Source: Gemmatimonadota bacterium (GTDB taxonomy: Bacteria > Latescibacterota > UBA2968 > UBA8231). From it: 46,976 bases of DNA. A model generated the notes under the pieces. It had not been told where the DNA came from. It did not search any database and saw only the letters and a program-made list of their open reading frames with translations. The position numbers and the translations under genes are program-made. The stretch lies in assembly GCA_018660835.1 (NCBI GenBank), contig JABJJN010000008.1:1-46976 (forward strand). Direction: 5' to 3'. This document shows positions 8,149 through 17,887 of the stretch, one piece after another (within the stretch, counting starts at the first letter, position 1; the number at the start of each line of letters is the position of its first letter).

Positions 8149-10521
8149 GTGCCCGACGATCAGCTCATCGCTACCGTGCGCCTTGCCCAACAAGGTGATC
8201 TGGATGCCTTCACCGACCTGGTGCGCCAGTTTCAGGACATGGCAGTCGGCTACGCCAGAACGATCCTTCGCGACTCTCATCTTGCCCAGGACGCAGCGCA
8301 GGAGGCCTTCGTGCAGATGCTCGATGACCTGCCCGCGTTACGAGATCCCGCCGCCTTCGTGGGATGGTTTCGAAAACTCGTCTTCAAATTCTGTGATCGG
8401 CAAACACGGCGGGCAGACTGGTCATCCCAGTCTCTGCCCCAGGAGGACGTCATGGATCTGTCGACGACTGATCCGCAGAGCGAGTTGGAGTTGCAGCAGG
8501 AGGGTGCCGTCGTCCATCGGGCCATCGAATCACTACCGGATATCCAACGGGAGACGGTCCTTCTTTACTACATGGGAGACCAGTCGCAGGCCCGCATCGC
8601 CGCATTCCTGGAGATCAGCAAGGGCGCGGTGAAGAAGCGTCTATTTGATGCCCGAGCCACGTTGAAGGAGTCGATGATCTCCATGGTCCAGGACTCACTG
8701 CATGAAGAAGCCCCCTCTCGAACCGATTCATTTGAGCGTCGAGTTCTCACGAGTGTCCTGCCACTGCAGATCTCAGCGTGGGAGCAGCCTGAGGATATCA
8801 CACGTGCACTCGGTTCCACCGTCGCGGGCCGGCATGTAGAGATCCCAGAAAATGCGGTTCTGCCTGAGAACGCCGTATTGATCGTAGAGCCGCGACTCGA
8901 AATCGATGACGCCGCATGGGATCGCCTCCTGGGCGAGATGAAGGAGCACCAGATCCCAGGTCTGTGCGTCGCAGGTCGACTATCTGATCGGCACCTCGAG
9001 CGGATTGGCGAACTGGCGGATCAACTCGTCTACCTGAATTTGTCTGGAACGAATGCTGGCATCACGGATCAAGGCCTGGCGCACCTGGCAGACCTGAAGC
9101 GCCTCCGCTATCTGGATGTGAATCAGAACAGCGCCTGCAATTCACCCTCTCTGGTGCCGGCGAAGGTATCGGATGCGGGGATGGATTTTCTACGCGAGTT
9201 AGCCGATCTCGAAGTGCTTTACTTACACAATCTGTTCAATGTCGGCGATGAAACTGCCAGACACCTGAAGCATCTCACGCGTCTTCGACGACTCGGCTTC
9301 GATGCGACACTGATCACCGATCAAGGCTTACGCCATATCGCCGGCCACGAGCACTTGATTGATCTGTCCCTGGGGCCGCTGATCACCGATGCAGGACTCG
9401 CCGTACTGTGTGAGTTACCAGGTTTCACCGACGCATCACGACCTGGGGCAGCATTGAGTCTGGCCAAATGTCCATTCATTGGCGACGAGGGTCTGAAACA
9501 TGCGGGCGCTCTGGCAGGCCTCGAACGCCTGTGGCTGTGTGAATCCCGACTGATGAAGGATCGGTGGGTAGGCCTCCTCGAACCGGATGTCGCCTGGCCC
9601 GCCAGCTACACAGGAGCAGGGCTTGCTCCCCTTCGGCATCTGCCGCACCTGCGAGATGTCTGCTTTTCTGGAGAAAAGATGGATGAGGTTGCCCTCGAAC
9701 ACGTGGGCCAGTTCCCCAACCTCACGTCCTTTGCCTGCGGGAACGCAGTCTCCGGGGATCGGGGTTGGCAGGGTCTGTCAGAGTCTCAGTCCATCCAGAC
9801 GCTGAGTGCCTTCTGTTGTCACGGGATGACGGGTATCGGTCTGAGAGCGCTGGCAGCCATGCCACACCTGGCAACCCTCGAACTCGGCAGCGACCAGATA
9901 CGCGATGCTGATCTGGCGGCACTGGCGGATTTCCAAACGATGACAGCCTTCGTGACCCATCGCGGCAATGTGTTCACCGATGACGCCTTCGAATACATCG
10001 CCAGAGCGCCTGCTCTCGAGAGATTGGGCATGGGTTACGCCCGCACCCTATCGGATGCGGCGACGACACACATCGCTCGAGCGCCTCATCTGAAGAGTAT
10101 TCACATGGGTGGTTGGCGCATGGGGGATCGTTCCTGTGAATTGCTTGCCGACGCGCCGGCGCTGGAACACGTGCGGCTGCATACGCGTCGACTGACCGAC
10201 ATTGGTCTCCTTCATCTGAATCGAGCGCCTCGTCTCAAGCAAGTCGAGATCGACGCCTGCCCCTTCGTGACAGTCGAGGGAGTTGGGACATTGCGTGACG
10301 ATATCGACGTCGACTACTCGCCAGCGACACCGCGACAGGTCATCGAGGTCATTCTCGATGATGAGCAGATGAGGCAGCGAGCAATCGCTGTGCTTGCGGG
10401 CCACGGTGCGGCAGCACAAGATGAATTGTCTACCTTCGTGCGGATCTCGCCGCAAGCCCTTAGGCCCACATTTCGAAAACTCCTCGATCAAATCGACGCG
10501 GAGGCACCTTCGGACACTTGA
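8149..10521 (+). CDS. ECF sigma factor fused to leucine-rich-repeat domain
   Basis: Protein of 790 aa from GTG 8149. Residues 1-175 are an ECF sigma factor: region 2 (DAFTDLVRQFQDMAVGYARTI, with LAQDAAQEAFVQML) and region 4 (AIESLPDIQRETVLLYYMGD, ISKGAVKKRLFDAR helix-turn-helix). A linker of about 70 residues follows, then many leucine-rich repeats from about residue 270 to 720 with the bacterial GLAHLADLKRLRYLDV / ITDQGLRHIAGHEHL pattern. The last 60 residues (VIEVILDDEQMRQRAIAVLA onwards) are helical. ECF factors are usually under 250 aa, so the repeat domain triples the size and is likely a built-in ligand or partner sensor that replaces an anti-sigma factor. No anti-sigma gene is adjacent. 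Confidence 0.88.
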   Translation: MPDDQLIATVRLAQQGDLDAFTDLVRQFQDMAVGYARTILRDSHLAQDAAQEAFVQMLDDLPALRDPAAFVGWFRKLVFKFCDRQTRRADWSSQSLPQEDVMDLSTTDPQSELELQQEGAVVHRAIESLPDIQRETVLLYYMGDQSQARIAAFLEISKGAVKKRLFDARATLKESMISMVQDSLHEEAPSRTDSFERRVLTSVLPLQISAWEQPEDITRALGSTVAGRHVEIPENAVLPENAVLIVEPRLEIDDAAWDRLLGEMKEHQIPGLCVAGRLSDRHLERIGELADQLVYLNLSGTNAGITDQGLAHLADLKRLRYLDVNQNSACNSPSLVPAKVSDAGMDFLRELADLEVLYLHNLFNVGDETARHLKHLTRLRRLGFDATLITDQGLRHIAGHEHLIDLSLGPLITDAGLAVLCELPGFTDASRPGAALSLAKCPFIGDEGLKHAGALAGLERLWLCESRLMKDRWVGLLEPDVAWPASYTGAGLAPLRHLPHLRDVCFSGEKMDEVALEHVGQFPNLTSFACGNAVSGDRGWQGLSESQSIQTLSAFCCHGMTGIGLRALAAMPHLATLELGSDQIRDADLAALADFQTMTAFVTHRGNVFTDDAFEYIARAPALERLGMGYARTLSDAATTHIARAPHLKSIHMGGWRMGDRSCELLADAPALEHVRLHTRRLTDIGLLHLNRAPRLKQVEIDACPFVTVEGVGTLRDDIDVDYSPATPRQVIEVILDDEQMRQRAIAVLAGHGAAAQDELSTFVRISPQALRPTFRKLLDQIDAEAPSDT

Positions 10522-10539
10522 TGGAGTAATGCTCTCAAG

Positions 10540-11823
10540 ATGACACAGTTGCTGGCTGGAGTTTCTCGCAAGACCATCACACCGCCCGTAGGTATCCACC
10601 TCATGGGATACGGGAATCGCCTTCAGGGGAATATCGGTGTCCACGATGACCTCTATGTCTCCACCGTCATCCTCTACGACGGCGAGACATACGCCGCCCT
10701 GCTCACAGCGGATCACACCTTCATCCACGCTCTGCTCGTTGAACGGATCAAGACGAAGATTGCGGCGTCCACTCAGATACAGGCGAAGGGCGTGTTTGTC
10801 TGCTGTTCGCACACACACGCGGGGCCGATCGGTTACGCCGACGACGATTCTGCGCAAGAAGCCAGAGCCTATATAGACGACCTGGTTCGCTTGTGTGTGG
10901 AAGGTGCCGTCGAAGCTCTCAGAGACATGCAGCCAGTTACCATGTTTGCCGGAACCGATCAATCACAGATCAATATCAATCGGCGTGAGCAGACCAACGA
11001 AGGTGTGATCATCGGAGAAAATCCCGAGGGACCCGTAGATCACGACGTGCAGACACTTCAGCTGCGGCTGGTATCTGGGCGATCTCTGGCAACGCTGGTC
11101 AACTACAGTTGTCACCCTGTCGTGATGGGGCCACTTAATCGACAGGTATCTGCCGATTGGGTCGGCGCCATGCGCAGCGGCGTGGAAGAATCCTCCGAGG
11201 ACCTGTGTCTCTTCTTTCAAGGCACACCAGGAGATATCAACCCACGCAAGATGCGCTGGACCGAGGACAGTTGGGATGAGGTTGACCAGCAGGGACGAGA
11301 CGTCGCTGCCGCCGCCATACGAGCTTGTCAGCAGGCGACTGCACTGACAAGCGGAGCGGTCCGCGTGCAACAAGAGGATGTGTGGCTGAGGCTTCTACCC
11401 GCTCGGGCCTTCGATGAAGTCTTCCAGGCCCTCGTTCCTGGGATCGAGAGCCTGGAAGAATACCACCGCAAGCGGCAAGAAGCCTTCCCATGGCACGTTG
11501 ATCTTGAGAATCGAGGAGACGGAACCTATTCACCCATCGCCGTGGGCGCCGTTGGGGTTGGCGAATGGTCGCTCGCTACGCTGGGCGCCGAACCGTTCTG
11601 CGAAACAGGTCTCGCCATCAAGGCTGACTCGCGTGCGGCCATGACCTTTGTCTCGGGATACAGCAATGGCTGCAACAGTTACCTGCCCGTGGCCTCAGCA
11701 TACGAGAGTGGCGGCTACGAAGTCGAAACGGCACCCCTGTTCTATAAACTTCCCGCAGGATTTGCACCGGAGAGTGAACAAAACGTGCGCGACACGGCTC
11801 TCCAGCTACTCCGGTCGTCTTGA
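10540..11823 (+). CDS. Neutral/alkaline ceramidase-like protein
   Basis: Protein of 427 aa matching the N-terminal catalytic region of non-lysosomal neutral ceramidases. It opens LLAGVSRKTITPPVGIHLMGYG and has VHDDLYVSTVIL, CCSHTHAGPIGY (the zinc-binding HxH) and FFQGTPGDINPR, all in family order. Real neutral ceramidases hydrolyse the amide bond of ceramide and are secreted with about 650-700 aa; here there is no signal peptide and no C-terminal immunoglobulin-like domain, which is typical of the many environmental paralogues of unknown substrate. It lies 18 bases after the sigma/LRR gene. Confidence 0.83.
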   Translation: MTQLLAGVSRKTITPPVGIHLMGYGNRLQGNIGVHDDLYVSTVILYDGETYAALLTADHTFIHALLVERIKTKIAASTQIQAKGVFVCCSHTHAGPIGYADDDSAQEARAYIDDLVRLCVEGAVEALRDMQPVTMFAGTDQSQININRREQTNEGVIIGENPEGPVDHDVQTLQLRLVSGRSLATLVNYSCHPVVMGPLNRQVSADWVGAMRSGVEESSEDLCLFFQGTPGDINPRKMRWTEDSWDEVDQQGRDVAAAAIRACQQATALTSGAVRVQQEDVWLRLLPARAFDEVFQALVPGIESLEEYHRKRQEAFPWHVDLENRGDGTYSPIAVGAVGVGEWSLATLGAEPFCETGLAIKADSRAAMTFVSGYSNGCNSYLPVASAYESGGYEVETAPLFYKLPAGFAPESEQNVRDTALQLLRSS

Positions 11824-11890
11824 TACCGGCGTCGTCCCCCAGGAATCCGAAGCAGTTGTGCTCTTTCCCGGGTGGATGAGCGCTGGGCCA

Positions 11891-13087
11891 CTATTCACGG
11901 CCGGACCAGATGTGTGACAGGTCTCCTGCTGCCTGATCGGCGGTGGCAGTAAAGAGGACAGAATCTCCCATGACGACGGACACGCGCACTTGCCTGTCCG
12001 CCTCAATTGTATACTGAGAAAACCGCACTCTCTCCGGGATCCGATCCAGGTGAATCGTCACCGCCTCCGTGTCGCGTGTCGTGACGGCCAGTGTATCGTG
12101 AGTCAATGACACTTGGACCTCGGCAAAAACCTCGCCCACGACGGGCCCAATCGTTAGCCAGAGAATCCGTTTCGCTTCATCGGTTACCAGGTGCAGTTGC
12201 GGATAGAATCGTTCGCCCTGGCCATCCAGACCGATTCTCTGGTGATGCTGCAGTTGGTCAAGTACCCAGGAAGCTGGAAGATTCAAGGGTAGATGGGATG
12301 CTCCCTGCAGCCAGTGCGGATCGGGTTGGAATCGATCGTGCGCTTGAATGGCGGCAACGAGGGACTCTGTCTGCTGCGGCGGCACGATTTCATCGAGAGT
12401 GCCGTGCCAGAAGATCGTCGGTACATACTGAAAATTCGGCACGTACGTCGCGGCGGACTGTCGTCGATAGGCATACTCAGTCATCGGCGATGGCGCACCT
12501 CCAACCTCCTGGGTTAGCAACGAGTCTGCCAACAACCTGAGTTGGCCCACCTTCGAGCTGAGCGCAGTCGGCGCCGACCGTTTTCTCCAGCTCTCGACAT
12601 CGTAGATCCCTTGACCTGAAACGACCGCCGCAAATCGACCTGGATACTTGGCTGCCGTGACAGCGGACAACATTCCCCCCATCGATCGTCCTGCCAGATA
12701 GACTCGCGTCGAATCCACAGGATAGTGCGCCTGCATGTACTCCATCGCATCGATCAGATCATGCTGCGCTTCCAGTGCCGCCATCGAGAAACGACCATCT
12801 GTGTGACGGCCGTGTAGCTCCGGCACGACCAGCAGCCAGCCGCGCCTTTCGATCTCGTTGTAGTAGTAGGCTTGGGAATGACGAGTCCCCCAGGCATGGT
12901 GGGCCAGGACCAGTAGTGGCCTCCTGTCATCGCTCTCAAGCGAATCCGGCACAATGGCGAAGGCCAGCTGTTGCGTCCCATCATGGGAGTTGGTGAAGCT
13001 GAACTCGATCTGCTCTGCTTGTGTCGAGACAGAGAGTGCAAGGAGGCAGATCGTGGTGAGCAGTGGCTGGCGGGATCTCTCAGTCAT
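11891..13087 (-). CDS. Secreted alpha/beta hydrolase (esterase/peptidase type)
   Basis: Hydrolase of about 398 aa with an N-terminal secretion signal (MTERSRQPLLTTICLLALSV, cleavage near STQAE). The start ATG 13087 is chosen because the signal peptide begins there; the open frame runs on to 13240 inside the preceding gene. Catalytic elements are the nucleophile Ser in LAGRSMGGMLSAV, Asp in WHGTLDEIVPPQ and His in GASHLPLNL, with HHAWGTRHSQAYYY supplying the oxyanion region. It resembles feruloyl esterase/PHB depolymerase or prolyl-oligopeptidase-like hydrolases; the C-terminal 110 residues look like an extra beta domain. It overlaps the end of the upstream gene by 8 bases (two-gene operon). 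Confidence 0.84.
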   Translation of the reverse strand: MTERSRQPLLTTICLLALSVSTQAEQIEFSFTNSHDGTQQLAFAIVPDSLESDDRRPLLVLAHHAWGTRHSQAYYYNEIERRGWLLVVPELHGRHTDGRFSMAALEAQHDLIDAMEYMQAHYPVDSTRVYLAGRSMGGMLSAVTAAKYPGRFAAVVSGQGIYDVESWRKRSAPTALSSKVGQLRLLADSLLTQEVGGAPSPMTEYAYRRQSAATYVPNFQYVPTIFWHGTLDEIVPPQQTESLVAAIQAHDRFQPDPHWLQGASHLPLNLPASWVLDQLQHHQRIGLDGQGERFYPQLHLVTDEAKRILWLTIGPVVGEVFAEVQVSLTHDTLAVTTRDTEAVTIHLDRIPERVRFSQYTIEADRQVRVSVVMGDSVLFTATADQAAGDLSHIWSGRE

Positions 13088-13982
13088 TTGCCGCTGCCAG
13101 AACGACATTCGTCGCATCGAGAGCCCATGTCTCGTTGTAGACCGTCGGCTTCGGGCGCGCAGGAGGATAACTCGAGGGTGGCGACGCTGGATCCCATAGC
13201 TCATGACGATCTCGACCTCGGGCTGCGTCCAGCCACTCACGGTCCCGGGCGATGGCCTCTACTTCACGCTGCAGAATAAACTCGACGTGATCAAAGGCCG
13301 TGATCGCCACGTGCGCGAGAAACACACGATCCACGCCATCCCCATCCCAGGTGGCAAGGTCAGGCAAAATCACGGGGCCCGTGCAAATCTGGAACTCGGC
13401 ATCCGCCTCATTCACATTGATCAGATTGACGGGATATTCCACGGTGACCGTAACATTGCGCTCAACGTCGACGTAGGAGGATCGGGCATTCATGCAGTCA
13501 TTGGCGAAGGTCGCATTCACGATCTGTTTCGCATTGGCTAGCTCGCGAATCTCGCCGAAGCGGCGAATCTTCAATTGTGTGTCCATAAACAGATCAGACA
13601 GAGGGCTTCGTGAGACATCCTGCGAGACCGAACTCGGCTGCCTTGCCACCGGAATCACGTGCTTGTCGCTGAAGACCAGTCGCCATTCTGCACTGGGAAT
13701 CTGAAACAAATTTCTCTTGGCGATGGTGTATTCGGACCGACATGGCGATCCGGCGAACAGTCGTGTCACCTTGCCCGAATCATGATCAGATATTTCACAA
13801 CTCGCTTCGAGATTGAAACGAACGTGGTAGACCTGTCCCTCTTCGCCGACAAACCCACCAGCGTATTTGTAGTGCTCGTCATGTTTCCAGGGATTGTGCT
13901 TCCAGGTGAAGCTCGAACGCGCGAAATCGATCACAGATTCTCTCCTCATGGCAGCGACATTGGGTCTTTGAGTGGCAACCAA
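13080..13982 (-). CDS. Hypothetical protein
   Basis: Protein of up to 300 aa that I do not recognise. An internal ATG 11 codons in (13949, MRRESVIDFARSSF) may be the true start. The sequence is mixed alpha/beta with several Cys, aromatic patches (FTWKHNPWKHDEHYKY) and a C-terminal Pro-rich stretch (PPSSYPPARPKP). No signal peptide, no membrane helix and no clear catalytic motif are visible. It is translationally coupled to the secreted hydrolase, so a shared role is likely, but nothing more can be said. Confidence 0.6.
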   Translation of the reverse strand: MVATQRPNVAAMRRESVIDFARSSFTWKHNPWKHDEHYKYAGGFVGEEGQVYHVRFNLEASCEISDHDSGKVTRLFAGSPCRSEYTIAKRNLFQIPSAEWRLVFSDKHVIPVARQPSSVSQDVSRSPLSDLFMDTQLKIRRFGEIRELANAKQIVNATFANDCMNARSSYVDVERNVTVTVEYPVNLINVNEADAEFQICTGPVILPDLATWDGDGVDRVFLAHVAITAFDHVEFILQREVEAIARDREWLDAARGRDRHELWDPASPPSSYPPARPKPTVYNETWALDATNVVLAAAND

Positions 13983-14141
13983 GCGTACTCAAAAGAGCAT
14001 TATCGTAACGCAGACACTGGCGGGGCAAATGCTTGGCGCTTGCCTGCTCTGTGGCAGTTCCACATAATGAGTCCCTGAGAATTGCATCAACCGCCGTCGT
14101 GGACGGCTACCTGCGACAGATCAGGTCTCTGGAGAAGCGCA

Positions 14142-15254
14142 ATGGTACAGGATGTCGTTAAGAAGCTCTTTGCCCAGGCAGGCGTCGAAGTACAAGGCGA
14201 CCGTCCCTGGGATATACAGATACACAACCCGGATACGTACAAGCGCATCCTGACGGAGGGCTCCGTCGGATTGGGCGAGTCCTACATGGACGGCTGGTGG
14301 ACCTGCGAGGCGCTGGACCAATTCTTCGCCAAAGTGATTGTCGCACGTCTCAACAAGAAAATCGTCCCTCTGTCTGCCAAATGGGTGGTTCTGCGCTCCA
14401 AACTTTTTAATGTGCAGACAAAACTGGGCTCACGACGTGTCATCGATCGTCACTACGAAATCAGCCCAGCCGTCTTTATGGCCTTTCTCGATACCTACAA
14501 CCAGTATACCTGCGGCTACTTCAAGGACACCGATGATCTGAACGTTGCGCAGGAGCAGAAACTGGATCTCATCTGTCGAAAATTACAACTGACATCCGGT
14601 GACAAAGTCCTCGACATCGGCTGTGGTTGGGGTGGATTCGCGAAGTTCGCCGCGAAGAACTACGGCTGTCACGTCACGGGAATTACGATTTCTGATCAAC
14701 AGTTGGAGTATGGCAAGACCTTCTGCGATGGCTTGCCAGTCAATCTGTTGAAGTGCGACTATCGAGATTTCGATCAGACCGGTTTTGACAAGACGCTGGT
14801 CTGCGGCATGATCGAGCATGTAGGGCACAAGAACTATCGTCCCTTGATGGAGGCGGCACATAGAAGTTTGAAGGCTGATGGACAGTTTCTGTTGCACACG
14901 ATCGGCCGGCATTCTTCTGGAACCAGCACCGATCCATGGATCAACAAATACATCTTTCCAAATTCGATGCTGCCTTCCGCACGCCAGATCACAACCGCAG
15001 CAGAGGGACTGTATGCGCTTGATGACTGGCACAATTTCGGCAGCTACTACGATCCCACCCTCATGGCGTGGCACGACAACTTCGTCAAGAATTGGGAGAC
15101 CCTTCGCGATGGATATGACGATCATTTCTTCCGCATGTTTACTTATTACCTGCTCAGTTGTGCTGCCATTTTCAGGGTAAACAAGAAAGTTCTGTGGCAA
15201 GTTGTGTTGTCGAAACGCCCCGGCGCACAAGCGGGATACGTGAGTGTCAGATAA
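14142..15254 (+). CDS. cfa: Cyclopropane-fatty-acyl-phospholipid synthase
   Basis: SAM-dependent enzyme of 370 aa that adds a methylene bridge across double bonds of membrane phospholipid acyl chains. The start ATG 14142 has GGAG about seven bases upstream; the frame runs on to 14082 but family similarity begins at MVQDVVKKLFAQAG. It follows the E. coli Cfa pattern: NPDTYKRILTEGSVGLGESY, YMDGWWTCEALDQFF, then SAM motif I VLDIGCGWGGFAKFAA, then GMIEHVGHKNY and HTIGRHSSGTSTDPWINKYIFP, which holds active-site residues. The length matches E. coli Cfa (about 380). It starts divergently from the minus-strand unknown gene. Confidence 0.95.
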   Translation: MVQDVVKKLFAQAGVEVQGDRPWDIQIHNPDTYKRILTEGSVGLGESYMDGWWTCEALDQFFAKVIVARLNKKIVPLSAKWVVLRSKLFNVQTKLGSRRVIDRHYEISPAVFMAFLDTYNQYTCGYFKDTDDLNVAQEQKLDLICRKLQLTSGDKVLDIGCGWGGFAKFAAKNYGCHVTGITISDQQLEYGKTFCDGLPVNLLKCDYRDFDQTGFDKTLVCGMIEHVGHKNYRPLMEAAHRSLKADGQFLLHTIGRHSSGTSTDPWINKYIFPNSMLPSARQITTAAEGLYALDDWHNFGSYYDPTLMAWHDNFVKNWETLRDGYDDHFFRMFTYYLLSCAAIFRVNKKVLWQVVLSKRPGAQAGYVSVR

Positions 15255-15272
15255 CCCAGGCAACATGCGACG

Positions 15273-16148
15273 ATGAAACTGCACCTGGTCGACGGTACGT
15301 TCGAGCTGTTTCGTGCCCATTTCGGGGCACCCAACGCCCTTTCTCCAGCAGGCATTGAAGTCGGTGCGTCGCGGGGTATTCTGCGATCCTTACTCAATCT
15401 GCTGCGCGAACCGGAGTGTACTCACGTGGGCGTCGCCTTTGACCACGTCATCCGATCCTATCGCAATGACATGTTCGATGGCTACAAGACAGGAGACGAT
15501 GTAGAGCCAGAAATTCTCGCTCAGTTTCCCATTGTCGAGCGAGTTGCCGCAGCGCTCGGCCTGGTTGTTTGGCCCATGGTTGAGTTCGAGGCAGATGATG
15601 CTCTGGCGACTGCGGCCACAAGATTCAGCCCCGATCCGCGCGTTGATCAGATCATCATCTGCTCACCCGACAAGGACTTTGCCCAGTGCGTGCGAGGTCA
15701 ACGTGTGGTGCTTCACGATCGCATACGAGACCGTGTCATCGACGAAGAAGGTGTGCACGAAAAGTGGGGTGTTGGTCCTGGCTCAATACCGGACTTACTG
15801 GGCCTCATGGGTGATACAGCAGATGGTATCCCCGGCATCCCTCGATGGGGGCAAAAATCCTCTGCCACCTTGCTCGCCGAGTATCAGACCATCGAGTCCA
15901 TTCCGGCAGACCCTGACTCGTGGAGTGTAAAGGCACGTGGAGCCAAAGGGCTGTCAGAGAATCTTGAGTCTCAGCGTGAGGCCGCACTTCTGTACAAGGA
16001 GCTTGCAACGCTCAGATGTGATGTACCTCTGACAGAATCGATCGAAGACCTCGAATGGCGAGGAGCACGACGCGGGCTCCTTGCTGACGTCGCCGACGAA
16101 ATCGGCGATCAAGGCATTCTGGAGCGCATCGAGCGCTGGCGCGACTAA
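15273..16148 (+). CDS. 5'-3' exonuclease (FEN/Pol I N-terminal type)
   Basis: Flap-endonuclease-family nuclease of 291 aa, equivalent to the stand-alone N-terminal domain of DNA polymerase I. Metal-binding acidic residues are visible at LHLVDGTFELFRAHFG, GVAFDH, VEFEADDALATAA and ICSPDKDFAQCV, then LLGLMGDTADGIPGIPRWGQKSSATLL, which contains the helix-hairpin-helix DNA-binding motif (GIPG). It probably removes RNA primers or flaps. It lies 18 bases after cfa and 16 before the beta-propeller gene. Confidence 0.9.
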   Translation: MKLHLVDGTFELFRAHFGAPNALSPAGIEVGASRGILRSLLNLLREPECTHVGVAFDHVIRSYRNDMFDGYKTGDDVEPEILAQFPIVERVAAALGLVVWPMVEFEADDALATAATRFSPDPRVDQIIICSPDKDFAQCVRGQRVVLHDRIRDRVIDEEGVHEKWGVGPGSIPDLLGLMGDTADGIPGIPRWGQKSSATLLAEYQTIESIPADPDSWSVKARGAKGLSENLESQREAALLYKELATLRCDVPLTESIEDLEWRGARRGLLADVADEIGDQGILERIERWRD

Positions 16149-16164
16149 CCCGAAGGACAACTGC

Positions 16165-17877
16165 ATGGGTATTTACTTCGACCTGGGACGCCCTGTCATT
16201 GGGGGTTGGTTTCAGGGTGGCTGGGTTCTGCACGATCCGGTGCGCCGCAAGGACCTACTCTGGGGATCCGAATTGGGCCAGGAAGGTGCCGTGCTTTTTG
16301 CGATCGACGTCGACAGTGGGCACGTCGTCGAAGAACACCGGATTGGCTGTCGTGAATTCAATGCAGTGGGCGACCCGAACACAGGACTACTGTGGATTGC
16401 CACCAACCACGGCCTCTTTCAGCCGGGCCATCTGCTTTTGTCCTGGAGTCCGCACACAAGAAAGCTGACTTCTCATGGCTTCCCGCCGATCAGCGGTCAG
16501 AGATTTGCGGGTGTGCCATTTTTTGCCAGCGATGGTCGGATCTACATCGGCTCCCACCCACACGGACATGTGAGTGGGTTCGATCCGCGCAGTGGCAAGT
16601 GGCGGGACTACGGATGTCTCGCCCCCGAGCCAATCATTGTGGGACAGCACATCTGGTGTTACCCGCAATCTGAAACCGAGACAGGCGAGATCGTGTGTGG
16701 GATCAACCGGGTCCCCTTCGCGATTGTCGCGCTGAACCCAGACAGCGGCGAAACGCGGCTGTTGGATGAAGCGCCTCCCACACCGGTCAGTCCCCCGCCC
16801 ACTCGCGACATCCAACCTCGCTTCTACCATGCCGCTGACTACGTTGTCGATGGACAAGAGCGTCAGAGCGACTACACGCCGCAGGTGGCGACGGATATTG
16901 TCGGCCTCAATACGGGACCGGACGGCAAGATCTACGGCAGCACCATCATCTCCATGCACATGTTCAGCTTTGACCCGCGCACCCGAGAGCTGACTGACCT
17001 GGGACGCGCAGGCTGGAGCAGTGGTGAGATCTATGATGTGATCGCCTATGGCGACAAGGTCTACCTGGGCAGTTACGGAGGTGGATACTGGGCTTCCTAT
17101 GACCCGAGCAAACCATGGGACCCACAGCCAGAGCAGGAGGGCATCTCACCGACGGCGAATCCGCGCAACTTTGGCCAACTCGGCCAGGACATGAATCGCC
17201 CCTTCGAATACGCAGTTGGGGCGGACAACCGCATCTACATCGCCTGTCGTTCCAACTACCGAATTCCAGGGGGCGGACTGGCCCGTTTCGATCCCGCATC
17301 GGAAGAAATCCGCGTCTTCAGAGACGAAGAACAATCGTTCCAGAGTGTCACTGCCGACGAACGCTTCGTTTATGGCGGCACAAGCATCTCGGGCGGGCGT
17401 GGTTGCATCGAGACGACGACGGAGGGAAAACTCGTTCTGTTTGACGTCGAAGCCGAGGCTCGTGTCTTCGAGTGTATCCCTGTGCCAGCAGCGGAGGCGG
17501 TCACGTCTGTCGCCGTAAGTTCCGCTGATGGTCTCGTCTACGGAAGCGTCAGCTCGGGCCAGCTCTTCGCCTTTGACGTTGACGAACGACAGGTCGTGAG
17601 GCGCTGGGAAATGCGATCAAAAGGGACGCCACTGATGGGCGTACCGGAGACCTATGGGATCACACACCTGACATGTGCCCACGATGGTGACATTTACGGT
17701 GTCACCCAGAAAGACGTCTTCCAGCTAAATGTCAGCACCGGAGAGGTCCGTTATCTGGATCCCCCACCGATCACCGATCTCTATCAGATCGTCGAGGGTG
17801 AACCGGGTGTGTTCTATATCGGTGCCCGCGGTCATCTTCTAGAGTATCACCTGCAGGACAAACCCCACTACAGATAG
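16165..17877 (+). CDS. Beta-propeller protein
   Basis: Protein of 570 aa made almost entirely of repeated four-strand blades. Many segments share the FDPRSGKWRDYG / FDPRTRELTDLGRAG / LARFDPASEEIRVF form, with DGRIYIGSHPHGH, DGKIYGSTI, DNRIYIACRS and DGDIYGVTQ at blade starts, as in SMP-30/YncE or kelch-like propellers. The start ATG 16165 is used, as the frame before it belongs to the nuclease. No signal peptide is visible. The function is unknown; propellers of this kind are lactonases, lyases or interaction platforms. The gene converges on the M55 peptidase, with 10 bases between stops. Confidence 0.78.
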   Translation: MGIYFDLGRPVIGGWFQGGWVLHDPVRRKDLLWGSELGQEGAVLFAIDVDSGHVVEEHRIGCREFNAVGDPNTGLLWIATNHGLFQPGHLLLSWSPHTRKLTSHGFPPISGQRFAGVPFFASDGRIYIGSHPHGHVSGFDPRSGKWRDYGCLAPEPIIVGQHIWCYPQSETETGEIVCGINRVPFAIVALNPDSGETRLLDEAPPTPVSPPPTRDIQPRFYHAADYVVDGQERQSDYTPQVATDIVGLNTGPDGKIYGSTIISMHMFSFDPRTRELTDLGRAGWSSGEIYDVIAYGDKVYLGSYGGGYWASYDPSKPWDPQPEQEGISPTANPRNFGQLGQDMNRPFEYAVGADNRIYIACRSNYRIPGGGLARFDPASEEIRVFRDEEQSFQSVTADERFVYGGTSISGGRGCIETTTEGKLVLFDVEAEARVFECIPVPAAEAVTSVAVSSADGLVYGSVSSGQLFAFDVDERQVVRRWEMRSKGTPLMGVPETYGITHLTCAHDGDIYGVTQKDVFQLNVSTGEVRYLDPPPITDLYQIVEGEPGVFYIGARGHLLEYHLQDKPHYR

Positions 17878-17887
17878 GGGCTGGTCT

